This document shows positions 47,078 through 56,976 of a stretch of 64,000 bases of DNA, one piece after another. The position numbers were made by a program, and so were the translations under genes. Numbering within the stretch: position 1 is the first letter of the stretch; every line of letters starts with the position of its first letter. This DNA is from Microbispora triticiradicis (GTDB lineage: Bacteria; Actinomycetota; Actinomycetes; Streptosporangiales; Streptosporangiaceae). Location: positions 1 through 64,000 of the forward strand of contig QFZU02000072.1 of NCBI GenBank assembly GCA_003260025.2, in the 5' to 3' direction. The notes under the pieces are model-generated. The model ran no database searches, was not told where the DNA came from, and worked only from the letters and a program-made list of their open reading frames with translations.

Positions 47078-49972
47078 TCATCGGCTCCGGGCAGGGGCCA
47101 TCGGGGCGAAGCCGAGGCCGGTGAGCACGGCCTCGCCGCGCTCGGCATGGGGGCCTCCGGCGAGCACCATGGTCCGAGCGGACTGGTAGCGGCAGCCGGC
47201 GGCGTCGAACGCGTCCGCCGTGGCCAGCAGCGCCTCCCGGTCGCCGTCGAGCAGGGCTCCGGCCCGCTCCACGATGGCGCCGGCGACCGGGTTCCCGGCC
47301 ACGACGGTGCGGGCCTCGGCCAGACGGTCGCGGGCGCCGGGGCTCCCGGCGAGCACGGCGGCCTCGGTTCGGAGCGCGACGTACCAGTGGTGCCAGATCC
47401 AGGTGACCCACTTCCACACCTGCCCGGCCTCCGGCGCCATCCGTTCCAGCGCCTCCGGCGCCCGCCCGCGGTGCAGCAGGAGCAACGCGTCGAAGACGGC
47501 CCCGTAGCCGTAGGTGCCCTCCGGCGGGGTGCCGAGCCGCCCCAGGACCTCCTGCCATTCGCGCCGGGCCCTCCGGTCGTCGCGCAGGCCGTGGATCATC
47601 GCCACACCGGCCGCCGCCGGGCGGAGGATCGACAGGGCGGGGCTGCCTGCCCGCCGCCACGCGTCGAGGAACCGGACGCTGCCGGTGAGCACCTCGGCGA
47701 CGTTGCCCGCCAGCGCGTCGACCATCAGCAGCCGGCATGTGGCGCGGTGACCGACCTCCGCCAGCGATGGGTGGCCGGCCAGCCGGCGTGCCCATCGGCG
47801 GGCGCCCGGCACGTCCCCCGCGCCGAGGCCTGCCTCGGTGACCATGGCGAGCGCGTCGACCAGCTCGTGGGTGCCGGCCGGCGAGATCGGCAGGGACGAC
47901 AGGAGCGCGATCCGGCGCCGGGCCGTGCCGGCGGCGGCGAACGTGTCCCCGGCCCAGCTCTGCGCGCCGATGAGCGCGTCGAGCGCGGCCGACTCGGCGA
48001 GCGGGTCGCCGGTCCGGCGGGCGAGGCCGACCGCGTGCTCGGCGCGCGCGATCGTCTCCGGCACCTCGTTCTCCGACGGGCCCTGGGCGGCGCCGAACGC
48101 GTCGGTGAGCACCCCCGCCTCGGCCAGCGCCACCGCGGCCCGCGCGGCCGGATCGTCGCCGGCGCGCTCCCGCGCCTCACGGACCAGCGCGAGCGCCTCC
48201 TCCCGGGGCGGGAGCCGCACGAACGTGGTCGAGAACCGGAACGCGACGGTGGCGGCGGTCGCCAGGTCGGCGGCGGCGCCGGCACTGTCGCCCGAGCCGC
48301 GGGCGGCGTCCGCGGCCGCGCGGCGCAGGCGGTACATGTCATCACCGATCGTCCGGCAGCCGGCCACGGCCGCGGCCTGCCGGAGCATCGACGCGCTGTC
48401 GGCGGGGTCGCCCGCGAGTTCGGCCGCCTGCTCGTAGCGCCGCTGGGACTCGCCGGTCAGGTGCCGGGTGAAGGTCAGCTCCGCCAGACGCCGGGCGAGC
48501 TCGTACGCGTCCGCGCGCCGCTCCGGCCGGCCGGCCGCCCACGCCAGGGCCGCGCGGAGGTCGTCGGCCACCAGGTCGAACCGGGCCCGCCAGTCCGCTC
48601 GTACGACCGTCAGGCCGACGGCCTGGGCCAGGCACCAGCGCAGGTGCCGGGACCGGGCGTCGACCAGCTCACCGGCCTCGGCGAGCCGCTCCGTCCCGTA
48701 CTGGCGGATGGTCTCCAGCGCCCGGTATCCGGTCCCGGCCGGGGACGCGGTCACCACCAGCAGGCTCTGTTCGGCGAGCCGGGCCAGGCCGTCGGCGACG
48801 ATTCCTTCATCGACCGGGCCCTCGTCGACCGTGCCCTCGTCGACCGTGTCCTCGTCGACCGGGCCCGTGCCGACCGTGCCCGTGCCGACCGGGCCTGGCC
48901 CGAACCTGACCACCTCCGCGGCCGCCACGGCGGTGAACGGCGCCGTGAACACCGACACCTGCCGGAGCAGCGCCCGGTCGGCCGGCTCCAGCAGGGCGTG
49001 GCTCCAGTCCAGCGCCGCCCGCACCGAGCGGTGCCGCTCATCGGCGCGGGAGCCGCCGGTGAGCATCCGCAGCGGGTGGGACAGGGCCGCGGTGATGCCG
49101 TCGAGCCCGAGCGTGGGATACCGGGCGGCGGCCAGCTCGATCGCCAGCGCCATTCCGTCCAGCCGCGCGCAGATCGCGGCGATCTGGTCGCGCAGCGGAG
49201 GATCCAGCGGCCAGCCGACCGCCGCCGCCCGCTCCATGAACAACGCGACCGCGTCCGACTCGCCGTCGACGGCCAGTGACAGCGGCGGAACCGGATACAC
49301 CCGCTCGAACGGCACCATCAGCCGGGCCCGGCTGGTCGCCAGCACCGTCATCCGAGGGCACGTCGCCAGCAGCCGCTCGAGAAACAGCGCCACGCCGTCC
49401 GCCACGTGCTCGCAGTTGTCCAGCACCAGCAGCGCATGCCGGTCGGCCAGCGCGGCGACCACGGACTCGGTCATGTCGCGGCCGGGCTGCTCACCGAGAC
49501 CGGCCGCCCCGGCGACCGCGGTCGCGATCATGCCCGGATCGGTGACCGGGACGAGGTCGACGAACCACGCCCCGTCGGAGTACTCGCCGACGGCCTCCCC
49601 GGCCACCGCCAGCGCGAGCCGGGTCTTGCCCACTCCCCCAGGGCCGACGGTGGTGACCTGCCGGTGCGCCCTGATCATCTCGGTCAGCTCGGCCCGCTCG
49701 CTCGCCCGGCCGACGAACGAGGTCAGCGGGGCCGGCAGGACCGGCGCCGGATGCGAAGGAGCGGCGCCGGCCGCCTCGGGCGCGCGCCGGGCGAGCGCCC
49801 GCCGATCCGGCACCCGCAGCTTGCGGAGCAGCGAGGAGACATGGCTCTCCACGGTCCGCACCGAGAGGCACAGCCGTGCCGCGATCTCGGCGTTGCTGAG
49901 ATGCGCGCCGACCAGCTCCAGCACCTCGGCTTCCCGAGGCGAGATCTCCACTCCTGTACCCATTGGGCTCAT
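47078..49972 (-). CDS. Large LuxR-family regulator with ATPase (AAA) domain
   Basis: This 964-residue protein is unusual in carrying its LuxR HTH at the N-terminus (ISPREAEVLELVGAHLSNAE, IAARLCLSVRTVESHVSSLL). It is followed by an NB-ARC/AAA-type ATPase (TSFVGRASERAELTEMI, Walker A VGPGGVGKTRLALAVAG, Walker B HALLVLDNCEHVAD) and about 450 residues of helical repeats. An acidic repeat GPVGTGTVGTGPVDEDTVDE and continuation (about residues 357-388) interrupts the region between the ATPase and the helical part. Start ATG 49972 or 49963; neither has a good ribosome-binding site. Relatives are signal-responsive activators; the target is not known. Confidence 0.9.
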   Translation of the reverse strand: MSPMGTGVEISPREAEVLELVGAHLSNAEIAARLCLSVRTVESHVSSLLRKLRVPDRRALARRAPEAAGAAPSHPAPVLPAPLTSFVGRASERAELTEMIRAHRQVTTVGPGGVGKTRLALAVAGEAVGEYSDGAWFVDLVPVTDPGMIATAVAGAAGLGEQPGRDMTESVVAALADRHALLVLDNCEHVADGVALFLERLLATCPRMTVLATSRARLMVPFERVYPVPPLSLAVDGESDAVALFMERAAAVGWPLDPPLRDQIAAICARLDGMALAIELAAARYPTLGLDGITAALSHPLRMLTGGSRADERHRSVRAALDWSHALLEPADRALLRQVSVFTAPFTAVAAAEVVRFGPGPVGTGTVGTGPVDEDTVDEGTVDEGPVDEGIVADGLARLAEQSLLVVTASPAGTGYRALETIRQYGTERLAEAGELVDARSRHLRWCLAQAVGLTVVRADWRARFDLVADDLRAALAWAAGRPERRADAYELARRLAELTFTRHLTGESQRRYEQAAELAGDPADSASMLRQAAAVAGCRTIGDDMYRLRRAAADAARGSGDSAGAAADLATAATVAFRFSTTFVRLPPREEALALVREARERAGDDPAARAAVALAEAGVLTDAFGAAQGPSENEVPETIARAEHAVGLARRTGDPLAESAALDALIGAQSWAGDTFAAAGTARRRIALLSSLPISPAGTHELVDALAMVTEAGLGAGDVPGARRWARRLAGHPSLAEVGHRATCRLLMVDALAGNVAEVLTGSVRFLDAWRRAGSPALSILRPAAAGVAMIHGLRDDRRARREWQEVLGRLGTPPEGTYGYGAVFDALLLLHRGRAPEALERMAPEAGQVWKWVTWIWHHWYVALRTEAAVLAGSPGARDRLAEARTVVAGNPVAGAIVERAGALLDGDREALLATADAFDAAGCRYQSARTMVLAGGPHAERGEAVLTGLGFAPMAPARSR

Positions 49973-50161
49973 TTTGGCGTATCCGCGCCGCGTCCCCATC
50001 CGCACCGTCCGCGATCCGCGCCGCCGATCCGTGCTCTCGATCCGTGCTCTCGATCCGTGGCCGGTTCCGTGGTCACCACGGATGCGGGCCCACCGGGCCG
50101 GGAGGAAGGCTGTGACCACGCACCCAGCGGGTCGACGCGACCCACCACCGAAGGAGTGACC

Positions 50162-50518
50162 ATGACCGACGCCTCCCCCAACGTGATCAGGACCGTGCTG
50201 CACCCCGTGTCCGACCTGGCCAAGGCCAAGGCGGTGTACGCGGCCCTGCTCGGCATCCCGCCGCAGACCGATTCGCCCTACTACGTCGGCTTCGACGTGG
50301 AGGGCCAGCACATCGGACTGGTGCCGGACGGCGGACCGCAGGGCATGACCTCGCCGGTGGCCTACTGGCACGTCCCGGACATCGAGGCGAAGCTGGCCGA
50401 GGTGGCCGCCACGGGGGCCACCGTGAAGGAGGCCGCGCACGATGTGGGGGGCGGCCGCCTGGTGGCCACCGTCACCGACCCCGACGGCAACGTCCTCGGG
50501 CTCCTGCAGGACCGGTGA
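50162..50518 (+). CDS. VOC (glyoxalase/bleomycin-resistance) family protein
   Basis: The 118-residue protein starts at ATG 50162 after GAAGGAGTGACC. It has the duplicated VOC fold: VIRTVLHPVSDLAKAKAVYA, SPYYVGFDVEGQHIGLVPDG and the closing LVATVTDPDGNVLGLLQD. It matches small glyoxalase-like proteins that often accompany regulators in actinomycetes. Metal-ligand positions are partly present (H14, Glu of the second unit uncertain). It is divergent from the LuxR-ATPase gene and followed by another VOC gene 77 bases on. Confidence 0.9.
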   Translation: MTDASPNVIRTVLHPVSDLAKAKAVYAALLGIPPQTDSPYYVGFDVEGQHIGLVPDGGPQGMTSPVAYWHVPDIEAKLAEVAATGATVKEAAHDVGGGRLVATVTDPDGNVLGLLQDR

Positions 50519-50595
50519 GCACCGGCCTTCCCCTGCCCCATCCGCGACCCGGCCGCCGCCACGACGCCGAACCCACCTCGCCTGAAGGACCCGTC

Positions 50596-51207
50596 ATGAC
50601 CTCTTTCACGTCCGTCACCCTCGAAGTTCCCGACCCCACGGCCGCCGGTGCCTTCTACGACGCCCTCGGTCTGGGCCCGTACGTGAACGTACGCGCCTCG
50701 GACGCGCCGGCGGACGGCTTCCGCGGGTTCGCGCTGTCGCTCGTGGCGTCCCAGCCGGGCGACGTCGACGCCCTCGTCGGCGCCGCCCTCGACGCCGGCG
50801 CCACGACGCTGAAGCCCGCCGCGAAGGGATTCTGGGGCTACGGCGGCGTCGTACGCGCCCCGGACGGGACGATCTGCAAGATCGCGACCTCGAACAAGAA
50901 GGACACCCGCCCCGCCGCCCGGCACGTCGACCAGGTCGCGCTCCTGCTGGGGGTGGCGGACGTCAAGGCCAGCAGGCGCTTCTACGCCGACCGCGGCCTG
51001 GCCGTGGCCAAGAGCTTCGGCGGCAGGTACGTCGAGTTCGACACCCCGGCGTCGGCGGTCACGCTGGCGCTCTACCCGCGCCGCGCCCTCGCCAAGGACA
51101 CCGGCGTCTCCCAGGAGGGCACGGGATCACACCGGATCGTGATCGGCGGCGACGCCGGGCCCTTCACCGACCCGGACGGGTTCGTCTGGGAGGCCGCCTC
51201 CGCCTGA
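50596..51207 (+). CDS. Two-unit VOC family protein
   Basis: This 203-residue protein starts at ATG 50596 (GAAGGA upstream) and contains two VOC-like halves: SFTSVTLEVPDPTAAGAFYD at the N-terminus and RHVDQVALLLGVADVKASRR, FYADRGLAVAKSFGGRYVEF in the second. The halves resemble each other, as in glyoxalase-type proteins made by duplication. Downstream of it is a 200-base gap with a possible promoter. It is probably co-transcribed with the preceding VOC gene. The reaction is unknown. Confidence 0.9.
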   Translation: MTSFTSVTLEVPDPTAAGAFYDALGLGPYVNVRASDAPADGFRGFALSLVASQPGDVDALVGAALDAGATTLKPAAKGFWGYGGVVRAPDGTICKIATSNKKDTRPAARHVDQVALLLGVADVKASRRFYADRGLAVAKSFGGRYVEFDTPASAVTLALYPRRALAKDTGVSQEGTGSHRIVIGGDAGPFTDPDGFVWEAASA

Positions 51208-51415
51208 GGCGGGCGGCGGGCCCGCACAGCGCCCTTCTGAACGGCGGGAGAGCGGCAGACTTCCGGCCTGCTGCCGCCAGATGTCCGTATCACATACGGC
51301 CACATCTAGGCGTTATATGGCTGGACGGCGTTTCAGCCGCGTTAGGCCGGGAGTCATTCCGACTGTCAAACATCCCCAGTGGACGTTCGCCTCGACGCCA
51401 CCACTGGGGAACATC

Positions 51416-53074
51416 ATGGATCCCGCCCTCAGCCGCCGCGCTTTCCTCCTCGCCTCCGGAGCGACCGCCTCGGGCCTCGCGCTGGAGATCGCACTTCCCG
51501 CCGGCCCCGCCGCCGCCTCGGCCGTGACGCCCTCGGCCACGACCCCCATGACGACGGTCCGCACCGTCGCCAGACCACACGGCACCAGCGGTTACCGCAG
51601 GCTGTCCGACGGCCCGGGCTGGCGGCGGGTGACCCGCACCGAACTGGCCGACGCCAGGAAGGACAGGGCCGAACGCCGTACGGTGCTGGCCTGCTTCGTC
51701 CAGTTCACCGACCTGCACATCACCGACGCGCAGAATCCGCAGCGCTACGAGTTCCTGCGCGCCGGAGACCTGGGCTCCTGGCGCCCGCAGGAGGCGCTGA
51801 CCGCCGTCGGCGCCGTCTCACTGATCGAGCAGATCAACGCCCTGGGGCACGGCCCGGCCACCCGGGCGCCGATCGGCTTCGTCATGACCACCGGTGACAA
51901 CACCGACAACAACTCCCGGATCGAGATGGAGTGGTTCCTCACCGCCATGACCGGCGGCCGCTTCACTCCCAACACCGGCGACCCCGGCGCGTACGAGGGC
52001 GTGCAGAACTCCGGCCTCGGCCTCTACTGGCAGCCCGACTCGGGCCTGCGCGACGTCGACAAGCGGGTGGGGTTCCCTCATCTGGACGGCTTCCTGAAGG
52101 CGGCCATCCGCGAAGTGAGCAGCCCGGGCCTGGCCGTACCGTGGTATTCCACCATCGGCAACCACGACCAGCTCTTCGGCGGCGCCTATTCCTCGGCCGG
52201 CGGTTTCTTCGCCGACCTGGCCACCGGCTCGCGCAAGCTGTTCTCCCTGCCCGCCTCCGAGGCCGGCGCCGTCTACCAGGCGCTGCGCCGGGGCGACCCC
52301 ACGGGAGCCCGCTTCCGCGCGGCGTGGAAGCGCTACCGGGGCAAGACCCGCACGGTCACCGCCGACGAGCGCCGCGCCCCGCTGAGCCCGCACGCCTACA
52401 TCGCCGCCCACCTCGACCCGGCGTACACCGGCTCGGGGCCCGCCGGCCACGGCTACACCCGCGACAACCTCGACAGCGGCCGGCTGGACTACTCCTTCCG
52501 AATCGCCGACGGGGTCGTCGGCATCAGCCTGGACACCACCGACCGCGGCGGCGACTACCGCGGATCGGTCGGCACCCGGCAGCTCGCCTGGCTGGAGCGG
52601 ACCCTGAAGACCCACGCCGACGACATCGCGCTGATCTTCAGTCACCACCCGAGCTGGGCCATGACGAACCTCACCCCCAACCCCGCCAGGCCCGGCGAGA
52701 AGCGCCACAGCGGGCAGGAACTGCTGGCGGTGCTGAGGAAGCACGGCAACGTGGCCGCCTGGATCAACGGCCACTCCCACCTCAACAAGATCGTTCCGCA
52801 TGGCGGCCTCTGGGAGATCTCCACCGCCTCCCACGTCGACTACCCCCAACTGGCGAGGGTCGTCGAACTGGCCGACAACCACGACGGGACGCTGTCGCTG
52901 TTCACCACGCTGGTGGAGTCGGCCGCGCCGCACCGCACCGACTTCACCGACCTGTCCCAGAGCGGCCTCGCCGCGCTCTACCGGGAGCTCTCGTTCAACT
53001 CCCCCGGCATCCGGAGCGGGCTGGCGGGCCTGCCCGGCGACCGCAACACCGAGCTTCTGCTGAAGAAGCGCTGA
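51416..53074 (+). CDS. TAT-exported metallophosphoesterase (TIGR03767-like)
   Basis: ATG 51416 gives 552 residues with a twin-arginine signal (LSRRAFLLASG, cleavage near residue 35). All calcineurin-type motifs are present: VQFTDLHITDAQ (D-x-H), VMTTGDNTDNN (G-D-N), YSTIGNHDQLF (G-N-H-D), LIFSHHPSWAM and INGHSHLNK (G-H-x-H). This matches the actinobacterial metallophosphoesterase group TIGR03767. It probably hydrolyses a phosphomonoester or diester outside the cell with two metal ions. The open frame begins upstream at 51281, but the signal peptide fixes the start. It is a single gene, convergent with the membrane protein gene. Confidence 0.93.
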   Translation: MDPALSRRAFLLASGATASGLALEIALPAGPAAASAVTPSATTPMTTVRTVARPHGTSGYRRLSDGPGWRRVTRTELADARKDRAERRTVLACFVQFTDLHITDAQNPQRYEFLRAGDLGSWRPQEALTAVGAVSLIEQINALGHGPATRAPIGFVMTTGDNTDNNSRIEMEWFLTAMTGGRFTPNTGDPGAYEGVQNSGLGLYWQPDSGLRDVDKRVGFPHLDGFLKAAIREVSSPGLAVPWYSTIGNHDQLFGGAYSSAGGFFADLATGSRKLFSLPASEAGAVYQALRRGDPTGARFRAAWKRYRGKTRTVTADERRAPLSPHAYIAAHLDPAYTGSGPAGHGYTRDNLDSGRLDYSFRIADGVVGISLDTTDRGGDYRGSVGTRQLAWLERTLKTHADDIALIFSHHPSWAMTNLTPNPARPGEKRHSGQELLAVLRKHGNVAAWINGHSHLNKIVPHGGLWEISTASHVDYPQLARVVELADNHDGTLSLFTTLVESAAPHRTDFTDLSQSGLAALYRELSFNSPGIRSGLAGLPGDRNTELLLKKR

Positions 53075-53120
53075 CCGTGCGCGTGCGGGCGTACACCGGA
53101 CTGCGTGCGCCCCGCACCGC

Positions 53121-54899
53121 TCACGGCCTCAGCTTGAGCCTCTTCCTCGACGCGCCCGGGAACACGACGATTAGGTGCTCCTCTCCCAGCTCGCCGACCC
53201 GCACGTGGACACGGACCCGGTAGCGGCCCTTCCCCGCGATCGCCAGGTTCGGCATCGGGGCGCCCGCGCCCACCTCTCCGCCCTCGCCCATCTCCGGCAC
53301 GGTGAGCCGGCCGCTGCGGCTGACGACCGGCACCTCGTCGACCTGATCCCACCCGGCCGTCCGCCGTGGCGGCGGGGTGCGGAAGGCCTTCACCGTGAGG
53401 CACAGATCGGCGACGTCCTCGACGTGCCCGACGAGCACCGCGCTGCCGGCCACCCCGATGAGGGCGCTGTCGTCGAAGGACTTGTCCGTCGCCCGCTCCG
53501 CCGCCTCGTCGGCCGCTTCGTCCTGCGGGTCGTAGACCAGGTAGCCGGGATCGCCGTCGGCGAACAGGAAGTAGTTGGCGGTGGCCTGGACGACGCCCTT
53601 CGTCCGGGGCCACGGGTCGCGGCACTCGGCGTTCCGCTCGGCGACGTAGGCGTCGTTCGCCGCCTTCGTCTCGGCGGTCGACCGCAGCAGCTCGGGATGG
53701 GTCGCGCCGACGATCTCCGGGCAGACGTAGACGAGGTCCCACGGGTCCGCGCCCCAGGCGGGCCGCGCGCTCCCGGCCCGGGTCAGGATCGCCTCCTGTT
53801 CCTCGCGGTCCTTCGTGCGGCACAGCGCCCGCCCGTACGCGAGGACCTGCTGGTCGGACAGGCTGTCCGGGAACATGGGCGGGACTCCGCCGTCCGTGTT
53901 CCGCGCCCGGCACAGGAACGCGGCGTCGCGTTCCGCGGGTTTCAGGTCGCCGAATCTGGGCCGTTCATAGCAGTTCGCCGACCAGCCGGTGTAGGCGAAG
54001 TGCGGGGTCTGCTCCGGGTGGATCATCGCGATGACCGGCAGCAGGGCCACGGCCGCCGCCGCGACGCGGATCACGCGCCGCCGCGCGGGCGGCAGGTCCG
54101 CCGGGCGGCCCTCGGTGGGCAGTTCACGGGCGGTCGCCGCGATCCACACGGTGCTGACGAGCCCCAGCGCGTCCATCAGGACCGGTATCGCCAGATCGCC
54201 GCCGCTGGGAATCATCGCGAAGCGGACGTTGAGCGGGATCACCAGCACGTAGACGCCCACCGACACCCACCCGGCGGCCTGCGTGCCGCGGCTCCACCGG
54301 CCGTCGCGCCGCTGCCCGACGAGCGTGATGAGGGTCGCCGCCACTCCGCCCAGCATCAGGCACAGTCCGACGACGCCGCCCGAGCCGAGCTCCGGGAGGT
54401 CGAGTTCGTCGAGCAGGTCGTCGGCCATCCCGGCCAGCTCGACCGCGAAGATCGCTCCGGCCGCCGCGCGCAGCACGCGGGACCGCCAGCGGATGACGAG
54501 CAGGTAGAGGACGTCGATCGCGGCCCACAGCGCGAGCTGGAATACCGCGTCGACCGCGTCGGGGAGCAGCGCGATCGGAAACCACAGCACGAGGGCGTAC
54601 GCCACCGCCAGATACAGCAGCAGGCGCAGCGCCCTCGCCCGGCGGTCCAGGAGTCCCGGCGCGGGGGCACGCAGGATCAGCCACAGGAGCGCGGACTTCA
54701 CCAGGGCGGCCACGACCAGCGCCACGACCGTCGCGGTGCCGAACCCGCCGCGCGCGTAGAACCCCGCGAAGGCCGGCGGCGACCATTCGACGGCCACCCA
54801 GAGCCAGGCGTCGCCCAGCACCAGGCCCGCGGCCGCCGCCGCGAGGACCAGGCCCGCCGATCCGATCCTGATGATCCGCCAGAGACTGTCCGGAAGCAC
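53121..54899 (-). CDS. Polytopic membrane protein with C-terminal soluble domain, unknown
   Basis: The 592-residue protein has about seven to nine helices in the first 260 residues (for example GSAGLVLAAAAAGLVLGDAW and VALVVAALVKSALLWLIL), one more near 278-296, and then a soluble domain of about 300 residues with several cysteines and aromatic residues (HFAYTGWSANCYERPRFGDL, DLVYVCPEIVGATHPELLRS, NYFLFADGDPGYLVYDPQ). I recognise no family. A similar layout, helices then exposed domain, occurs in actinobacterial proteins of unknown function. No operon partner; it is convergent with the phosphoesterase gene. Confidence 0.8.
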   Translation of the reverse strand: MLPDSLWRIIRIGSAGLVLAAAAAGLVLGDAWLWVAVEWSPPAFAGFYARGGFGTATVVALVVAALVKSALLWLILRAPAPGLLDRRARALRLLLYLAVAYALVLWFPIALLPDAVDAVFQLALWAAIDVLYLLVIRWRSRVLRAAAGAIFAVELAGMADDLLDELDLPELGSGGVVGLCLMLGGVAATLITLVGQRRDGRWSRGTQAAGWVSVGVYVLVIPLNVRFAMIPSGGDLAIPVLMDALGLVSTVWIAATARELPTEGRPADLPPARRRVIRVAAAAVALLPVIAMIHPEQTPHFAYTGWSANCYERPRFGDLKPAERDAAFLCRARNTDGGVPPMFPDSLSDQQVLAYGRALCRTKDREEQEAILTRAGSARPAWGADPWDLVYVCPEIVGATHPELLRSTAETKAANDAYVAERNAECRDPWPRTKGVVQATANYFLFADGDPGYLVYDPQDEAADEAAERATDKSFDDSALIGVAGSAVLVGHVEDVADLCLTVKAFRTPPPRRTAGWDQVDEVPVVSRSGRLTVPEMGEGGEVGAGAPMPNLAIAGKGRYRVRVHVRVGELGEEHLIVVFPGASRKRLKLRP

Positions 54900-55002
54900 G
54901 GAACGCGATCTTAGTGCGGCACCGCCGTACGGGCGGGCACGGCGGAATCAGCCGTCCCGCCGATCAGACTCCGTGATCTTCGCGCGCCAGGGGCGGGACC
55001 GC

Positions 55003-56352
55003 TCAGCCCAGGACGATCGTCGTCAGGGCGCGCGGCGCGATCGTCACGCCCTTGCCCCGCAGGGGGATGGGGGCCACCGCGTTGTCCTGGTCGGTCAGGT
55101 AGGCCCTGGCCCGGCCGTGGCCCTTGATCCTGTCCCAGGTGACGGGTTCCGTACCCGTGTTGAGGATCTCGACGACGCGGGAACCGTCGGCGTTGCGGAA
55201 CGCGGAGACCTTCAGGCCGGGGTCGGAGGCCGTCGCCCCGAGCCGCACCGCGCCGGGCCTGATGAACCTGCTGTAGGCGGCCATCGCCCACAGCCTCCGG
55301 GACACCTGATAGGTCTGCGTCGTGGTGTCGATGCGGATGAACGCCCTGGTGGCACCGCTCGAAGCGCCCAGCCAGTACACGTAGGCGGAGGCGCCGCCGA
55401 GCGTGAGCGCGTCGTTGACGGCCTGCGCGACCGTCATGCCGTCCTGGCCGCTGCCGTCGTCCCACTGCTCGTCCCACGTGCTGCCGCCGGGGCCCCACTC
55501 CGACATCCACGTGTGGCGGTCCGTCGGCAGCGGGGAGGTCGGGGGACTGGCGTAGGAGTGGCCGGTGTGCACCCTCACCCAGCGGGCGGCCTCGGGGTCG
55601 GCCTCGATCGCCTCCGTGTACGCCTTGGCCTGGTCCCAGCCGAAGGAGTCGCAGCATGCCACCTTCACGCCCGCGGCCCCGGCCACCGGGCCGAGCACCT
55701 TGACGAACCGGGCGGCCTCCTCGGGGGTGAAGCGCATGGACTCGTAGCCGGCCGTCCAGTCGGGCTCGTTCGTGAAGCCCAGGTCGGTGATCCTGACGCC
55801 TTCCCGCGCGTAGAACTTCGTGTACTGCACGAGGTAGTTCGCGTAGGCCTGCTGCCACTCCGGCAGCAGCTTGCCGCCGTTCCTCGCGTCGCCGTTGTCC
55901 TTCATGTAGCCGGGCGCGCTCCAGGCGTCGGCGAAGAAGCGCCTCACGCCGTACCTCTGGGCGGCCTTGGCCATCCAGACCTGGCTGTTGTCGTCGCCGT
56001 CCCAGACGTACTTGGGCGGCGCCGTCGGGCCGCCCGGGTCCTCCGGCTGGATCGAGATCATCTGGTCGTACGGGCTGCCCGCCGGCCGCGCTCCGATGCC
56101 GAGCCGGAGAATGCTGAGCCCGGCACCCTTCTGGCGGCTGAACCACAGATCGAGGATCTCCTGCTGCTTGTCCTCCGGCAGGGCCTTGATCAGCTCGTTC
56201 CGCCGGAACGCGGTGGAGACCCCGAACCCGTCGATCTTCTGGTACTTCACGCTGTCGTCGATGTCGATGGTGACCGGCGACGCGGCCGCCGGCTGCGCCT
56301 GCCCGATCAGCGGAACGGCGAGCAGTGCGGCCGCGAGGACGTGTTTACGCAT
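55003..56352 (-). CDS. Secreted GH30-family glycosidase
   Basis: The 449-residue protein has a signal peptide (1-25, cleavage after AAA) and a GH30 TIM barrel with side beta-domain: QKIDGFGVSTAFRRNELIKA, LSILRLGIGARP, FFADAWSAPGYMKDNGDARN, the acid/base E196 in GFTNEPDW and the nucleophile E285 in HTWMSEWGPGG. GH30 includes glucosylceramidases, xylanases and beta-1,6-galactanases or glucanases; this sequence is closest, from memory, to the microbial xylanase/galactanase-like group, but subfamily is uncertain. ATG 56352 is fixed by the signal peptide. It stands alone. Confidence 0.9.
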   Translation of the reverse strand: MRKHVLAAALLAVPLIGQAQPAAASPVTIDIDDSVKYQKIDGFGVSTAFRRNELIKALPEDKQQEILDLWFSRQKGAGLSILRLGIGARPAGSPYDQMISIQPEDPGGPTAPPKYVWDGDDNSQVWMAKAAQRYGVRRFFADAWSAPGYMKDNGDARNGGKLLPEWQQAYANYLVQYTKFYAREGVRITDLGFTNEPDWTAGYESMRFTPEEAARFVKVLGPVAGAAGVKVACCDSFGWDQAKAYTEAIEADPEAARWVRVHTGHSYASPPTSPLPTDRHTWMSEWGPGGSTWDEQWDDGSGQDGMTVAQAVNDALTLGGASAYVYWLGASSGATRAFIRIDTTTQTYQVSRRLWAMAAYSRFIRPGAVRLGATASDPGLKVSAFRNADGSRVVEILNTGTEPVTWDRIKGHGRARAYLTDQDNAVAPIPLRGKGVTIAPRALTTIVLG

Positions 56353-56976
56353 GGCTACTCCGGTGGCGAGGGGGTTTCCGCGCCTGCACAGGCACCTCGG
56401 AATCTGGGCAGGGCCGGCGTCATGCGGCCGCGGCGCGGTTGCGGAACGGTCGGTGGGGGCTCGTGCCGAGGGCGACTCCGACGTGTGCGGGACGAACTCC
56501 TCTATGGCCAAACAGTCCCGGAACACTCACAGAAATAGCACGCCGAAACGCGTGACTCAATATGTCAGGCCGGATTCTCGAAAATTTCGGCGTAATTCGT
56601 CACGGAGAGGAGCGCCGACCATTGCCGGCAGGGGGACGGCAGGGGCGGTGTGGCGTTCGGCTCGCGGTCCGAGCCTCCCCGCCGACCTAGGACGGGCGGG
56701 ACGCACGCGTCGGGGAAACCGACCCTCTGGTTCAACACCCCTGCTCAACGGCTTGGTTGCGGTGTCGCGGGGCGCGCCTCAGGGTGGTGTCACACTGACC
56801 GCGACACTCCTGATGCTTGACACGTATCTGTAACCTGTCTACACTTCTGAACAGAAACTATCGAATCATCTTCGAAATTTTTCGACGAAATTAGTCGGCC
56901 GCGAATTTCCGGAAACCGTGTGACGAAAGGTCACGCGGCCCATTTCGCCCTCGCGCGGAATATCACCCGCGGCTTA
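56353..56976. other. Upstream region of the GH30 gene; no gene seen
   Basis: About 620 bases without a convincing gene. The section 56820-56930 is strongly AT-rich, and a 9-bp hairpin with one G-U pair lies at 56916-56938. This should contain the GH30 promoter, and the AT-rich part may be the scar of a lost element next to the transposase remnant. Confidence 0.4.
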
